The notes: generated by a model not told the origin, from the letters alone. A DNA stretch of 64,000 bases from Avena insularis (GCA_023614405.1 CM042696.1:337705211-337769210), one strand, 5' to 3'. Positions 44,775 through 56,641 are shown, numbered from the stretch's first letter. Translations and numbers: made by a program.

Positions 44775-46350
44775 TGATACATTGCAAATGTATCTATAAT
44801 TTTTGGTGTTCCATGCTTGGTTTTATCTACTTTCTTGTGTTTTGTCCACACTTTGGAGTACTTTTCATATGATTTCTTGGACTAACCTATTAACAAGAGC
44901 CACAGTGCCAGCTGCATGTTTTCTGCTGTTTTTGGTTTCAGGAAGCCAGAAAATGAATATTCTCGGAATTGGACGGGACAAAAGCCAAAGTCACTATTTT
45001 ATCGGGGGACACTTGGAGCCAGAATACGAGACGGAGAGGGGCTGGGGCCTGGCCACACCACTGGTCATGGCCAGGCTGGCTGCTGGGGTGGTCTGCCGCC
45101 CAGTGCACCCCTCGGCCTCTCCTTCCGCCTATATATTGCCTCCGATACCAAAACCCTAAGTACCCGATCAAAAATCCACGAAAGAGTCTGTAGCCGCCGT
45201 CATCTCCATCCCTAGATCGGGAGGGATCTAAAGCTCTTTCCAGCACCCTACCAGAGAGGGGAATTCATCCTGGAGGCCTTCTTCATCACGATGCAAGCCT
45301 CCGGTGTGATGCGTGAGTAGTTCATCTCTAGACTACGGGTCAATGTAGTAGCTAGATGGCTGGTTCTCCTCCTTTGTGCTTTCATGTCTAGATCTTGTGA
45401 GCTCCGTTCATGATCAAGATCATCTATTTGTAATTCTGCATGTTGTGTTTGCGGGGATCCTATGGATATTGAGATGCTATTTCAGATTGATTATTGATTC
45501 TATCATGTCTTTGTTATTTGTGATCTTGCATTCTTTCCGTTGTTAGTAGCTATCTTGTCCAAGTAGATGCTAGCAACTCCAAGAGTTAGTATTTATGCTC
45601 GATAGTGGGTTCATGCCTCGTAACTGGGAAGTGAGAAATCTCTAAGGTACTAGATGTGCTGTTGCTACTATGGAGAAAACAACAATCCGTTGTTCATAGA
45701 ACAATCATATTGTTTACTTTACACGCAATTCGTAAAGCAATAATCTGTTGCTTGCAACTTAATACTGGAGGGGGTTCGGATGATAACATGAAGGTGGATT
45801 ATTAGTCATGGATGCAGTTGGATGGTGGTCTATGTATAATGTTGTAATGCCCAATCTGATCTCAAAAGAGTCAAGATGATTAGTATATGCTTGTATGCTT
45901 TCTTGATGTTTGTCAATTGCCCCGCTGTAATTTGTTCACCTAGCATGTTATCTATCTTAAGGAGAGCCAGCTCTAGTGAATTATGGACTCTGGTCCTTTC
46001 TTTTACATACAATCTACAAACTATTTACTGCCTTGTGTTTACTTTCTGCAAACTATTACTTCCTTCCATTCGATATGTTTAATCCTTTGTTTTCAGCAAA
46101 ACCGGTGATATTAACAACCTCATCATAAGTTGGGGACAAAGTTCTGTGGTTGTGTTGGCAGGTCTCCACATTGCTACTAGCACCGGTAGTGCGCCCTGCC
46201 AAGGATCAGCTAGCAACACCTTTGGGGTGTTTCCTTGCTCCTACTGGTTCGATTAAACCTTGGTTTCGTACTAAGGGAAAACTTTCTTCTGTGCTCATCA
46301 TACCTTCCTCTTGGGGTTCCCCAACGAGCAAGATATATTTTGGTCCATCA
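44775..46350 (+). mobile_element. 5' LTR of the Athila-derived element
   Basis: 1576 bp, TGATACATTGCAAATGTATC...GGTCCATCA. TATA-like ctatatattg at about 45129-45138. It aligns closely with the 3' LTR except for a GC-rich stretch around 45055-45125 and several short indels. Confidence 0.9.
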
Positions 46351-46361
46351 AGATACTTTTC

Positions 46362-46374
46362 TGGCGCCGTTGCC
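46362..46374 (+). other. Primer-binding site of the Athila-derived element
   Basis: TGGCGCCGTTGCC, 11 nt after the LTR; the standard Athila primer site, usually assigned to tRNA-Asp. The long spacer is normal for the group. Confidence 0.85.
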
Positions 46375-46565
46375 GAGGAGTCAAGGACATCTTCACAAGG
46401 GGAGTCCCTCATAACCAATCTCTTTACTTTGTTGTTTTTGTTTTGCTTATTTTATTTCTGCTTTGTTTGCTTGTTTCTTTATCAAAAACACAAAAAAATT
46501 AGTTCCTACTATAATTGCTATTTTCATTGGTCTGTTATTGTCTTGCTTTATCATGCTTTCTATCA

Positions 46566-47072
46566 ATGGTTGGTTTCTTTGAAACTGAATCTTATTGGCA
46601 AGGTGGGTTCACGGAAGAAAAAAAATATTATTATAGGGAACACCGCTTGTCACAAAAAGGGAAACACTTATGGGAACAAATTGATAAATTGTATACCATT
46701 GCTATAAACGTGTGCTCTACTTATAGTGTTACTTATTGCTTTGATAAATCTTGTTGCTGTAGGAGGTATAAACACCTCCCTTTTCAATGTGAGTATAATG
46801 ATAATGTTACCATATCTTCCTACGTTAAAGGGAATTATGACTTTTATGATGTGGAACAAATTGAAGAATTTATTGCTTGGAAGGGTGCATTTGAACTTGC
46901 TAGTTTGCTTGAAAATACTGATGATTCACCTTATAAATATGAGGTTTATGATATACTTAAATTTTGCTTTGATAATTACAAGGTAGAAAATGGCTATATT
47001 CTTGAATATCTTAATAGATGCTCTCCACCAATGGAAGAGACTAATGCCTTGCAGGAGCCTAAGAGAAGATGA
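46566..47072 (+). CDS. gag: Athila-derived gag-like ORF1
   Basis: Start chosen at ATG 46566 (MVGFFETESYWQGGFTEEKK); the open frame begins further upstream without a better start. The product of about 168 residues is charged and Cys-rich in the middle (DKSCCCRRYKHLPFQCEYND), with ENGYILEYLNRCSPPMEETN and ALQEPKRR at the end. No known catalytic motif. It overlaps ORF2 by about 80 nt in another frame, and homologous families appear to read the two as one protein, so a shift near 47070 is likely either decay or programmed. Confidence 0.65.
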   Translation: MVGFFETESYWQGGFTEEKKYYYREHRLSQKGKHLWEQIDKLYTIAINVCSTYSVTYCFDKSCCCRRYKHLPFQCEYNDNVTISSYVKGNYDFYDVEQIEEFIAWKGAFELASLLENTDDSPYKYEVYDILKFCFDNYKVENGYILEYLNRCSPPMEETNALQEPKRR

Positions 47073-47796
47073 AATTGCTAGAAACATTAGTGTTTCTACT
47101 ATCACTACCACTAGTGTTCATGCTAGTATTAGTTCTACCACTATAGATGATAATTTTGATTTTGATCTTGATGGTTACAATATCTCTGAAGTTATTAAGT
47201 TTCTACAAAATCTTGCTAAGAGTCCTAATGCTAATGCTATGAACATGGCCTTTACAAAACACATTACTGATGCTCTCATAAAGATTAAAGAAGAAAATAT
47301 GAAACATAAAGCTTCTATTCCTATAAAACAAGAATATGGTTGGGAACCCATCATTAATATGAAAGTGAATGATTTTGATTTCAAAGCTTTATGTGATCTT
47401 GATAGTAGTGTTTCTATTATGCCTAGAAGGATTTATGATATGCTTGATTTGCCACCACTTGAAGATTGTTATTTGAATGTCCCACTTGATTATAATGCTA
47501 AAAAGAAACTCATGGGGAGTATTAATGATGTTCTTATTATGGTTAACAATGTCTATGTCCCCGTTGATTTCTATGTTTTGGATGTTGAATGCAATGCTTC
47601 TTGTCCTATTACTTTGGGAAGACCTTTTCTTAGAACTGTTGGTGCCATTATTGATATGAAAGAAGGCACCATTATATATCAACTCCCACTCAAGAAAGGT
47701 ATAGAACACTTCCCTAAGAAGAGAGAGAAGATTTCTTTTGCCTCTCCTATGAAAACAAAATTTGCTCTTAATGCTTCTTCATTTGAGAACACTTGA
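46990..47796 (+). CDS. Athila-derived ORF2: gag C-terminus and aspartic protease-like domain
   Basis: An intact frame; true coding probably begins at the ORF1 overlap. ISEVIKFLQNLAKSPNANAM and AFTKHITDALIKIKEE are helical gag-like parts. The protease-like fold has DFKALCDLDSSVSIMPRRIY (normally CDLGASVS, so the active-site Gly is replaced by Asp) and CNASCPITLGRPFLRTVGAI. It ends KTKFALNASSFENT at 47796. An intact 268-residue frame in an otherwise non-coding element suggests it was under selection until recently, but the active-site change questions catalysis. Confidence 0.7.
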   Translation: MAIFLNILIDALHQWKRLMPCRSLREDEIARNISVSTITTTSVHASISSTTIDDNFDFDLDGYNISEVIKFLQNLAKSPNANAMNMAFTKHITDALIKIKEENMKHKASIPIKQEYGWEPIINMKVNDFDFKALCDLDSSVSIMPRRIYDMLDLPPLEDCYLNVPLDYNAKKKLMGSINDVLIMVNNVYVPVDFYVLDVECNASCPITLGRPFLRTVGAIIDMKEGTIIYQLPLKKGIEHFPKKREKISFASPMKTKFALNASSFENT

Positions 47797-50585
47797 TTCT
47801 TTTTCTTGCTTCTTATGCCTAACTTAAAGGCGTTAAAGAAAAGTACTTATTGGGAGATAACCCAAAAGTTTTAGATGAGTCTTGGAAGTTATTACCTCAG
47901 TAATAACCACTCCTTATCCTTTTTATTTGCTTTTTGTGCCAAGATTAACCTCTAATGAGAGAGAAGTAATGATTGGGAAAGTTGTTGTCCCGAAACAGAT
48001 TTCTGTGCTTCACTATAAAAATTTGTGTAAAATCTCTGTACGTCCTTTTGAGGTGTGAATGTTTGTGCTTCTGCCCCAGGTTGTTATCTAACTTTTGTTA
48101 GTTCAACACTCTTTGATTTGAGCAACAGAAGGTCTTCGAAAAAATTCGTCTTTACCTGCTGGTCTGTTTTGACAGATTTCTGCCATTTTCTGCATTTGCT
48201 TCTTGTTGGTTCCTTTTTGAGTTCTTTTGGGGAATTGAGCTTTTTGAGGGAAGTGCTACAGTAGCTTGTGTTTTAATGGAAGTTTATTGGTGTTAGAACT
48301 GAACCTAAAGACTTTTTATCTTGAGTGCACTAATGTTGCTAATAAAGATTGTGTGAAGTTTTGTATGAAGGAAAAATTTCAGGTGTATGGAAGGAATAAG
48401 TAATGAGATGAAGGATGGACTAAAGCTCAAGCTTGGGGATGCCACGTGTTTCACCCCAATAAATACCCAAGGAGTACAAGAGTCAAAGCTTGGGGATGCC
48501 CAAGGCATCCCCTTCTTCATCAATAAAAATCCCAGATTTCTTCCAAACGCTTCATTTTTATTGTTTCATGCACAGTTGTGTTGTTCTTGGAGCGTCTTCT
48601 TTTTCGTTTTCGTTTTGGTTTTTCGTTTGCTTTGTTTGCTTAGTTTGCTAAATAAATTAGTTGGACCCCTTCTTTCATACATTGGTTTTCAAATAGTTTG
48701 GTTTGGATTGGAAAAGAGTAGGAAAGTTCATGCTTAAGTGGTAAAGAGAGCTTGTTTTTGACTGTGGCCTATGCTTTGTCATGCCATGCTTGATATTGTT
48801 TTAGATTTATTCTTAGTATTCTTTTCTGTAGCATGACTTGTTATAAACAATTGAGATTGCTTAATGTCCCTTGGATGAATCATGCGTTGTTTTAGCATAT
48901 TAAAGCACAATATAGTGGTATTCTCCTTTGATGCTTTATTTGGGTTGACTTGGCGCATGCTCACACCATGTTATGACTATCCAAAGTCACCATAGCCTTT
49001 ATTATCCTTTAGTTTTAAACTTGTATTATCACTTTATGCTTTGATCAATGATGTTTTGTCGCTCTGCATGATTATGGCCATTATTGCTCTCTTAGTTTGT
49101 CGCTCCCAGTCTTTTGCTAGCCTCCACAACCAAGTATGAGTTCCACTCATGCATCCAACTCCTTAAACCAAGTTATTCCAAAGAGTCCACCATACCTACC
49201 TATTAGGATATGCTATTCCAAGTATATTCATGTTTTTGTTTACCTTCCAAATTAAACTTGTTATGAGAAAACTAGTGATTAAAGCTCTCACGAACTTGCT
49301 GGCACACTTTACTTTTCTTGCCCTTAATAAACATGAACTATTGTGTTGTCTATGTTGTATATGCTTGCACTTATTTGTTGGGGATTAGCAGAACCATGCT
49401 GTCATGGGAACCGCTTTCAACATTGCACTGGTACTTTGTACCTAGTTGATATCATGCTCTTTTGTCTATGGATGTCGTCGGTGTGAAATGAAAGGGGAGC
49501 TTGTAAGTCCATGGAGTTATGTATATGTGTTAGAGAAACGCCTGGGCCGCTGGTCTAATCCATGCTGACATGGTGGAAACCTACAGCGTAACCATAATGA
49601 GCTGTCTATGAAGCATTATTCTTATAAAAAAGAGTCCTATATTGAGAAAAAATAGAAAAGAGAAAAAAAAGAGGGATTATGAAAAGAGGAAAGAGAGAAA
49701 AAAGCACCATATTCCCATGGTAAATAAGAAGATTGCTGAGATGCTCGTTGTCTGCTTGCCTTGTCATTTTGATATGGGGATTCTTCCGTATCATCGGGCA
49801 AGGGGTACCCCGTTGGCGGTTCTCTATGATACACATGTACTTACGATGACAAGAACTTACCGGTGACTAAACTTGAGTAGCATGAGGAGCTGTCCTCGTA
49901 TTCAAGGGACATGAGATTTCTAACTTATACTTCGTCAAGCATATACACCATAGTTTGTTCACTTTAACCTTAATCGCTTCAAGATGCTTATGATAGGGGC
50001 AATGAGAGCTGAAAGCTATAAGTACCATAATTTTTGGAAGCTCTTTATGAGACTTGAATCTCTGCTTCCTTCTATGAAGGCCTTTCTTCCACCATCATAT
50101 TGAGTCTCCACCTTCTACCTTTATGCACCTACTTTGAGAGCATAGTGGCCATTCTTAGTTCTATGTGCATTGTCCCAAGACTAGTTGATTGATGCATACC
50201 TTGATATTGCTTGGTTTAAACTATTTGTATCTAGTCACTCTTATGAACTTTGAAGGTGTCCTATGCATTTATATTTGCTACTCTATGATGGACAAGCTGA
50301 ATACTACTATGCTATGTTTTCTTTATGTGAAACAAAACAAACATCTTGCAAAGCATTGTTATTCATGAATCTTTTGTTTGTGCCTTTTCATGTTGCAACA
50401 TAGTTTCTTTGTCTTATTGCTAGAACTTTGTCTTTCATGTTATGATTGAAGTACTATGATCCCAGCTTCGAATGTTTTACAAATACTTTGATCAAGTTTA
50501 TGATGGTGCATGTCACCTCAAAACTTATTCTTTCTTTTTATCACTTACCTACTCGAGGACGAGCAGGAGTTAAGCTTGGGGATGT
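47797..50585 (+). other. Non-coding 3' region of the Athila-derived element
   Basis: 2.8 kb where RT, RNase H and integrase would be expected; none was seen. It contains three TTGGGGATG tracts (about 48435, 48490 and 50577), only the last at the LTR. The middle one forms a hairpin GGGGATGCC-CAA-GGCATCCCC (48492-48512). Otherwise AT-rich sequence without features. Confidence 0.7.
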
Positions 50586-52178
50586 TGATACATTGCAAAT
50601 GTATCTATAATTTTTGGTGTTCCATGCTTGGTTTTATCTATTTTCTTGTGTTTTTCCACACTTTGGAGTACTTTTCATATGATTTCTTGGACTAACCTAT
50701 TAACAAGAGACATAGTGCCAGCTGCCTGTTTTCTGTTGTTTTTGGTCTCAGGAAGTCAGAAAATGAATATTCTCGGAATTGGACGGGACAAAAGCCAAAG
50801 TCACTATTTTACCGGGGGACACTTGGAGCCAGAATACGAGACAGAGAGGGGCTGGGGCCTGGCCACACCACTTGGCTGCGCGGCCAGGCGTGGCCCGCAC
50901 CAGGGGGTGGTCTGGCCGCACCAGGCACCCCCTCGGCCTCTCCTTCGGCCTATATATTACCTCCGATACCAAAACCCTAAGTACCCAATCAAAAATCCAC
51001 GAAAGAGTCTGTAGCCCCCGTCATCTCCATCCCTAGATCGGGAGGGATCTAAAGCTCTTCCCGGCACCCTACCAGAGAGGGGAATTCACCCTGGAGGCCT
51101 TCTTCATCACCATGCAAGCCTTCGGTGTGATGTGTGAGTAGTTCATCTCTGGACTACGGGTCCATGTAGTAGCTAGATGGCTGGTTCTCCTCCTTTGTGC
51201 TTTCATGTCTAGACCTTGTGAGCTCCGTTCATGATCAAGATCATCTATTTGTTATTCTTCATGTTGTGTTTGTGGGGATCCGATGTATATTGAGATGCTA
51301 TTTCAGATTGATTATTGATTCTATCATGTCTATGTTATTTGTGATCTTGCATGCTTTCCGTTGTTAGTAGCTATCTTAGCCAATTAGATGCTAGCAACTC
51401 CAAGAGTTAGTATTTATGCTCGATAGTGGGTTCATGCCTCTGGTAATCTGGGGAAGTGACAGAAATCTCTAAGGTACTAGATATGCTGTTGCTACTAGGG
51501 AGAAAACAACAATCCTTTGTTCATAGAACAATCGTATTGTTTAGTTTACACGCAATTTATAAAGCAATAATCTGTTGCTTGCAACTTAATACTGGAGGGG
51601 GTTCGGATGATAACCTGAAGGTGGATTATTAGTCATGGATGCAGTTGGATGGCGGTCTATGTATAATGTTGTAATGCCCAATCAGATCTCAAAGGATTCA
51701 AGATGATTAGTATATGCTTGTATGCTTTCTCGATGCTTGTCAATTGCCCCGCTATAATTTGTTCACCCAGCATGTTATCTATCTTAAGGAGAGCCACCTC
51801 TAGTGAACTATGGACCCTGGTCCTTTCTTTTACATACAATCTACAAACTGTGTACTGCTTTGTGTTTACTTTCTGCAAACTATTACTTCCTTCCATTCGA
51901 TATGTTTAATCCTTTGTTTTTAGCAAAACCGGTGAGATTGACAACCTCATCGTAAGTTGGGGACAAAGTTCTATGGTTGTGTTGTGCAGGTCTCCACGTT
52001 GCTACTAGCACCGGTAGTGCGCCCTGCCAAGGCTCAGCTAGCAACACCTTTGGGGTGTTTCCTTGCTCCTACTGGTTCGATTAACCCTTGGTTTCGTACT
52101 GAGGGAAAACTTGTTGCTGTGCTCATCATACCTTCCTCTTGCGGTTCCCCAACGAGCTCGATATATTTTCGGCCATTA
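50586..52178 (+). mobile_element. 3' LTR of the Athila-derived element
   Basis: 1593 bp; same start as the 5' LTR; ends ggccatta, the terminal CA having changed to TA. TSD GGGCC at 52179-52183. Confidence 0.88.
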
Positions 52179-52183
52179 GGGCC

Positions 52184-53599
52184 TACGGGCATGGGCACGT
52201 GCATCCCTCATAAAGCCCTCAGAAGCAGATGATGGATGAGCGATCTGCCTCGCCTTATTGTATATCTTCTTGGCCTGAAAACTCTCTAGTGGGAAGCAAG
52301 TGCATGATCAACATCATAATATAAGGCGCATACGGGATGGATAGCCTATTGAACATGGCATCAGTCAACTCATGATAGATGAAATCCATCATATCCAGCT
52401 TGTAGTCAACAGATTCATCCTCACAGGAGGCCACCTCATGGAAAAAGCAACCAGTTGAACCAAGTGACCACGAATATTGTCGTTGTTTCCCCCACTTGGC
52501 GTGATAGTGTCACAGAAAATGCCCACCAAGCTAGCAAAAAGAGGGGAGAGACCAGAAAAAGAGCCCACAATACCATTGTCAACCGTGCAACGAGAAAGAA
52601 CAACATGTTTGTTGGGCTTGAGTTGAGTAATGATACGATAGCCACTAGCACGGTCCCGGTTACGGAAAGGATATCCAAGCACCTCAGCAAAGGTCTGAAA
52701 ATCAGATTGCATTGGAATGTCACGGGTCATCCACTTCATGGTGCGGTACTCATTGCCATAAATGACCAAAGTGGAGAAGAATTGCTTCACCACCTCGAAG
52801 TCATAGGAACACTGAAGGGCCATAAGATGGCGCAACCCCATCCGTCCAGTCACCTCCATAGCATCAGCAAGTTGAGGCTTCTCCATAGCCTCAGGAATGA
52901 TCATGGGATGCATAGGGCGAATCTTTAGCAAAGCATAGACATCCTCATAAATAGACTTTTGGTTAGCACACCAAAAGCGGGAGTCACCAAGCTTAGTATC
53001 TTGCTTAGATTCCGCAAACAGATCACGATGGCAAATGGAAGAGTAAGTGAGGGCATCCATTTTCCTATAGTTGACCTTTCGTGCCTTTCCCTTTTTCTTC
53101 GACACACCCTTCCTTCTCTTGTGTTTCTTTGCCTGTTCAGCCATACGGTCATCCTCTTTGTTCCTCGTTCTCAGTTCAACCTCATCCACGAGACCACCTT
53201 CACCGCCGTCCCGGAAGTAGAGGCCACGGGGATGGCGCTTGTAGGGTTTGGGAGCACTGGAACCACCTGTGAAACGAATAAGATGGATAGCATGGGGATA
53301 AGCACACACACAATTCCAGGAGAGAAAGTAGAAATAGTAGACAAACAATCCACAGCCCAAACATACATCATGCAAAAATCTACAGAAATATGAATCAGAG
53401 ATGAATCTGTCAGGTCGGATAATCCGGCCCTGGCAAAATTTCTCAGATTCTTCCTAGATTGAGTGCAACAATATAGATCGGGCAGAGGAATTGCAATACT
53501 ACAATTTGAAACAACCACAAGGAGACTCCTATTCCATGTTCCACCAACAAGAAACACATAAACACAAAAGATGGGAGAGAGGGAGTTACCCTCACTCAT
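52184..53599 (-). pseudogene. Element B accessory ORF, N-terminal part, with intron
   Basis: Exon 1 is only ATGAGTGAGG (53599-53590). A GT-AG intron (53589-53267, 323 nt; acceptor TTCGTTTCACAG) joins in phase to exon 2 (from 53266). Exon 2 is open for about 275 codons: a basic region (KKHKRRKGVSKKKGKARKVN), a core with VTGRMGLRHLMALQCSYDFE and VVKQFFSTLVIYGNEYRTMK, and GGNNDNIRGHLVQLVAFS. After a shift in a T run near 52441 it continues KLDMMDFIYHELTDAM, matching A, then one more shift before the nested element at 52183. No internal stop lies in the exon 2 core, in contrast to A. Function unknown. Confidence 0.65.
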
Positions 53600-54368
53600 T
53601 GAAGGAAGAACACGGAGGAGAAGGTACCCGGAGGCATGGGTAAAAAGATCTAGGGAGGACCGGAGAATTTGGTGGCTGGAAAGGCTCCGGGGAGGGTTGG
53701 GGCAGCGGGCGGAGGCTTGGGAGAGAGAGAGGGGTCGAGGGAGAAGAACTGCTCTGTGTGAGCCCTTCCCCCCGATGCCCAATCCTTATAAGATAGAATC
53801 CGCCAGGGCTCGATTATCCGGCCTCCACTTGGGGAGGATTATTCGGTCTGGTTTCTGAATTTCTGTTATACACAGATTCAGGCCCGCGCACCCCCAAACA
53901 AAACCCCCACAAGATAAACAATGGACTTGTGTGTAAGAAGAGATGGCTTAGGGATAGAGAAAGGCTTAGGATTAGACTACCAAACTGAGATGGTACTACA
54001 CACTCAAGATTTAAAGAATCAAATCAACTAAAATCCAAAATTGAGTGTGATTTCCATAAGAACAAGAGATAAGCAAGAACAATCAAAAAGATCCACATAG
54101 AACCAACTCTTCTCATGGAAGAGGGCGGTGGCCGGGGCCACCTTGTTGGAGTGCATGGTATGACACCACGAAGATATATCTTGGGTTCATGACCAATACT
54201 CATCAATAAGCTCACATATCACAAAATTATATTAAGAGAAATGATTTTTCTTCCTTTAGGCATTATGGGGGGAGGGTTAGCCCAATTAATTAGGATCACA
54301 CTCCCCCTATATCCATGCCCACACCTAAACCAAATAAGGAGGAGATATAAGAGTGAGTGCATGGGTAA
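53600..54368 (-). promoter_or_regulatory. Element B spacer and promoter-like module upstream of the accessory ORF
   Basis: Contains LTR-type palindrome relatives (cgattatccggcc about 53811-53823, aggattattcggt about 53837), a minus-strand TATA-like TTATAAGG (53784-53793) and a CT-rich leader to the ATG at 53599. Further upstream, GGTGGCC-GG-GGCCACC (54127-54142) matches the inverted repeat of A. No ORF of note. Confidence 0.45.
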
Positions 54369-54976
54369 TCAAGACAAGCTCCTTGAATCAAAGATATTTA
54401 GCTCATTCCTCAAGTAACAAAACCTTGCTTCATCAAGTGGCTTCGTGAAAATATCAGCAAGTTGATTCTTCGTGCTCACAAAAGAAAGATCAATATCACC
54501 TCGAGCTACATGGTCCCGAATAAAATGATCCTGAATCTCAATATGCTTTGTCCTTGTGTGCTGCACCGGATTGTACGCAATTTTGATTGCACTTTCATTA
54601 TCACATAAAAGAGGCACTTTGTCACAATTGACACCATATTCCTTTAAAGTTTGCCTCATCCATAATAATTGAGTACATGCACTAGCAGCAGCCACATATT
54701 CAGCCTCGGCGGTGGAGAGAGATATACAATTCTGCTTTTTAGAAGACTAACATACCAAAGACCTTCCCAAGAATTTACAAGCTCTAGAAGTTGATTTCCT
54801 ATCATCCTTATCACCAGGCCAATCTGAATCAATATAGCCACATAGAGAGAAATTGGAGCCCTTGGGATACCATAGACCAAAATTAGGGGAATGAACCAAA
54901 TATCAGAAGATTCTCTTGACCGCCACTAAGGGGCATTATTTAGGAGTTGCTTGATACCTTGCACACAAACCTACAC
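54369..54976 (-). pseudogene. pol: Element B RNase H
   Basis: Copia RNase H in pieces: CGYIDSDWPGDKDDRKSTSR, LSTAEAEYVAAASACTQLLW, VPLLCDNESAIKIAYNPVQH, ending TKPLDEARFCYLRNELNIFD near 54370. A TGA at 54903-54905 (after KRIF) is at the same aligned position as in A, and a TAG replaces Trp after SLVC. One shift separates it from RT. Confidence 0.82.
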
Positions 54977-55816
54977 TCAACACAATCTCGGGTCTAGATG
55001 CCCAAAGGTAAAGGAAGAGCCGGTCATGGACCGGTATACCTTTTGGTCCACATCTTTACCGTTGGGATTGAGTTCAAGATGGCATTTAGTTTGCATCGGT
55101 GTGGCGACGCCATTAAGGTCCATCATCTTGAATCTCTTGAGCATGTCTTGGATGTATTTTGCTTGATTTATGAATGTTCCTTCTCTAAGTTGTTTGATCT
55201 CAAACCCGAGAAAGAACCGTAATTCCCCCATCATAGACATCTCAAACCTGTCAGTCATAAGCTTTGAAAAATCATCATTAAAAGCTTTATTAGTAGAGCC
55301 AAAGATAATGTCGTCTACATATAGTTGGCATACGAAGAGATCCCCCTTAACCTTCTTAGTAAAAAGAGTGGGATAAATTTGCCCAACTTCGAAGCCACGG
55401 TCTAGCAAAAACTCTTTAAGGTGCTCATACCACGCACGTGGGGCCTGTTTAAGGCCATAGAGTGCCTTATCGAGTTTGTAGACATGGTTCAGAAAGTTAG
55501 GATCCTCAAACCCCAGGGGTTGTTTTACATATACCAACTCATGTAGAGGAACATTAAGAAAAGCACTCTTAACATCCATTTGCTGTAACTTAAAATTATT
55601 ATGAGCAACATAAGCAAGAAGGATACAGATGGACTCAAGACGAGCCACATGAGCATAAGTCTCGCCGAAGTCAATGCCTTTAACTTGGGAATAGCCTTGT
55701 GCCACAAGTCTTCCTTGTTCCTTAAAACAATGCCATTCTCACCTTGCTTATTCTTGAAAATCCACTTTTTGCCGATAACATTGCAGAAATCCTTGGGCTT
55801 CTCTACTAATTTCTAG
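54977..55816 (-). pseudogene. pol: Element B reverse transcriptase
   Basis: A long open piece from 55705 to 54977: [60 protein letters not shown] with catalytic YVDD (plus 55310-55321), and [20 protein letters not shown]. The N-terminal fingers ([16 protein letters not shown]) lie in another frame up to 55816, with a TAG replacing Trp in KVWKLVEK. The active site is intact, unlike A. Confidence 0.87.
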
Positions 55817-56641
55817 ACCTTCTTGCACCCAAAGTTATTTAACTCTTCATGCATAGCAGCAACCCATTCATGATATTCAAGGGCTTCAAACACTTTCTTG
55901 GGTTCCACCATGGATATGTGAGCTTGGTGATCACCGAAGCTTGCTAGCTCCCTTCTTGTGGACACCCTCCGTCTGAGATCACCTACAACTTTGTCAAGAG
56001 TGTGACCCCTTAATTCAAGATTCCTATCTGCACGAGCTTTGCGATGAAGCTCAATCAACTTGTTGTTTCTTGGAGGAATATCTTCATCATTTGAGTCTTT
56101 GTTGGAATTACTAGCTTGGCCTTGATCTCCAGCTTGGTCAGCTTGGTTAGGAATTGGAGATGATGAATCTTGCCCTTGATGTTGATCAGCAACCATAACA
56201 GGAGGTTGCTGCTGTTCTAAAGCTTCATGGCTAGATAATCCGGCTGAGGGAGTGGCCGGAAAATCCATCCTGGGAGTATTTTGTCCATCTTCACTGTTTT
56301 GTAAGTTTCTGGCTTGAATTGGAGAGGCGCCAGATAATTCGGTGTCACCTGGAAAATCCGGCCTAGGAGTTGCATCAGTTTATTTGGCAATGTTTTTCAG
56401 TTCTGCCAGTTGAGGTAGGATGCCCGAATAATCCGGTGTCCACCGGATAATCTGGCCTGGAGCTTCCTAGAGCAGATAAACAATGATCTTCAGCAGTTGG
56501 AGGTGTTGGTGTAGGAGTTTCTCCATCTATTGGAGCATGTTGAGCTTGTGCCGATGAGGGCTCTACTTGAGTAGAGCATTGTCCTTCCTAATCCGCCACA
56601 AGGGGTTCCTCAATGGGGAGGAAAAATCCCACGCCCATTCT
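55817..56641 (-). pseudogene. pol: Element B linker between integrase and RT
   Basis: The RT-proximal part is open (56268-55813: NLELRGHTLDKVVGDLRRRV, AHISMVEPKKVFEALEYHEW). The upstream part, 56269-56640, has no frame and carries several relatives of the LTR palindrome (ctagataatccggc, ccgaataatccggtg, accggataatctggcc). The matching region of A shows no such motifs. Confidence 0.7.

Larger units (their letters stand above)
44775..52178 (+). mobile_element. Athila-derived gag/protease-only element nested in B
   Basis: 7404 bp with LTRs 44775-46350 and 50586-52178, TSD GGGTC/GGGCC (one mismatch), a TGGCGCCGTTGCC primer site and a TTGGGGATGT tract before the 3' LTR. The internal region encodes two overlapping ORFs ending in a protease-like domain. 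No RT, RNase H or integrase was found in 4.2 kb, so it must move in trans. Similar gag-type ORFs occur in the Sabrina-type Athila families of Triticeae (recalled, not searched). Confidence 0.88.

Noticed and set aside
35681..52178. The solo LTR and the LTRs at 44775/50586 looked chimeric, sharing about 430 bp at the start and then differing
   Set aside because: Continuing the comparison, related blocks reappear in order through the GC-rich middle (for example the cggcaccct region), so these are diverged members of one family rather than recombinants.
53171..53782. Open frame across the leader and intron of B's accessory ORF, including a hydrophobic stretch that looked like a signal peptide
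   Set aside because: The frame runs through a well-formed GT-AG intron and aligns with nothing in A; splicing at 53590/53266 gives the N-terminus that does align.
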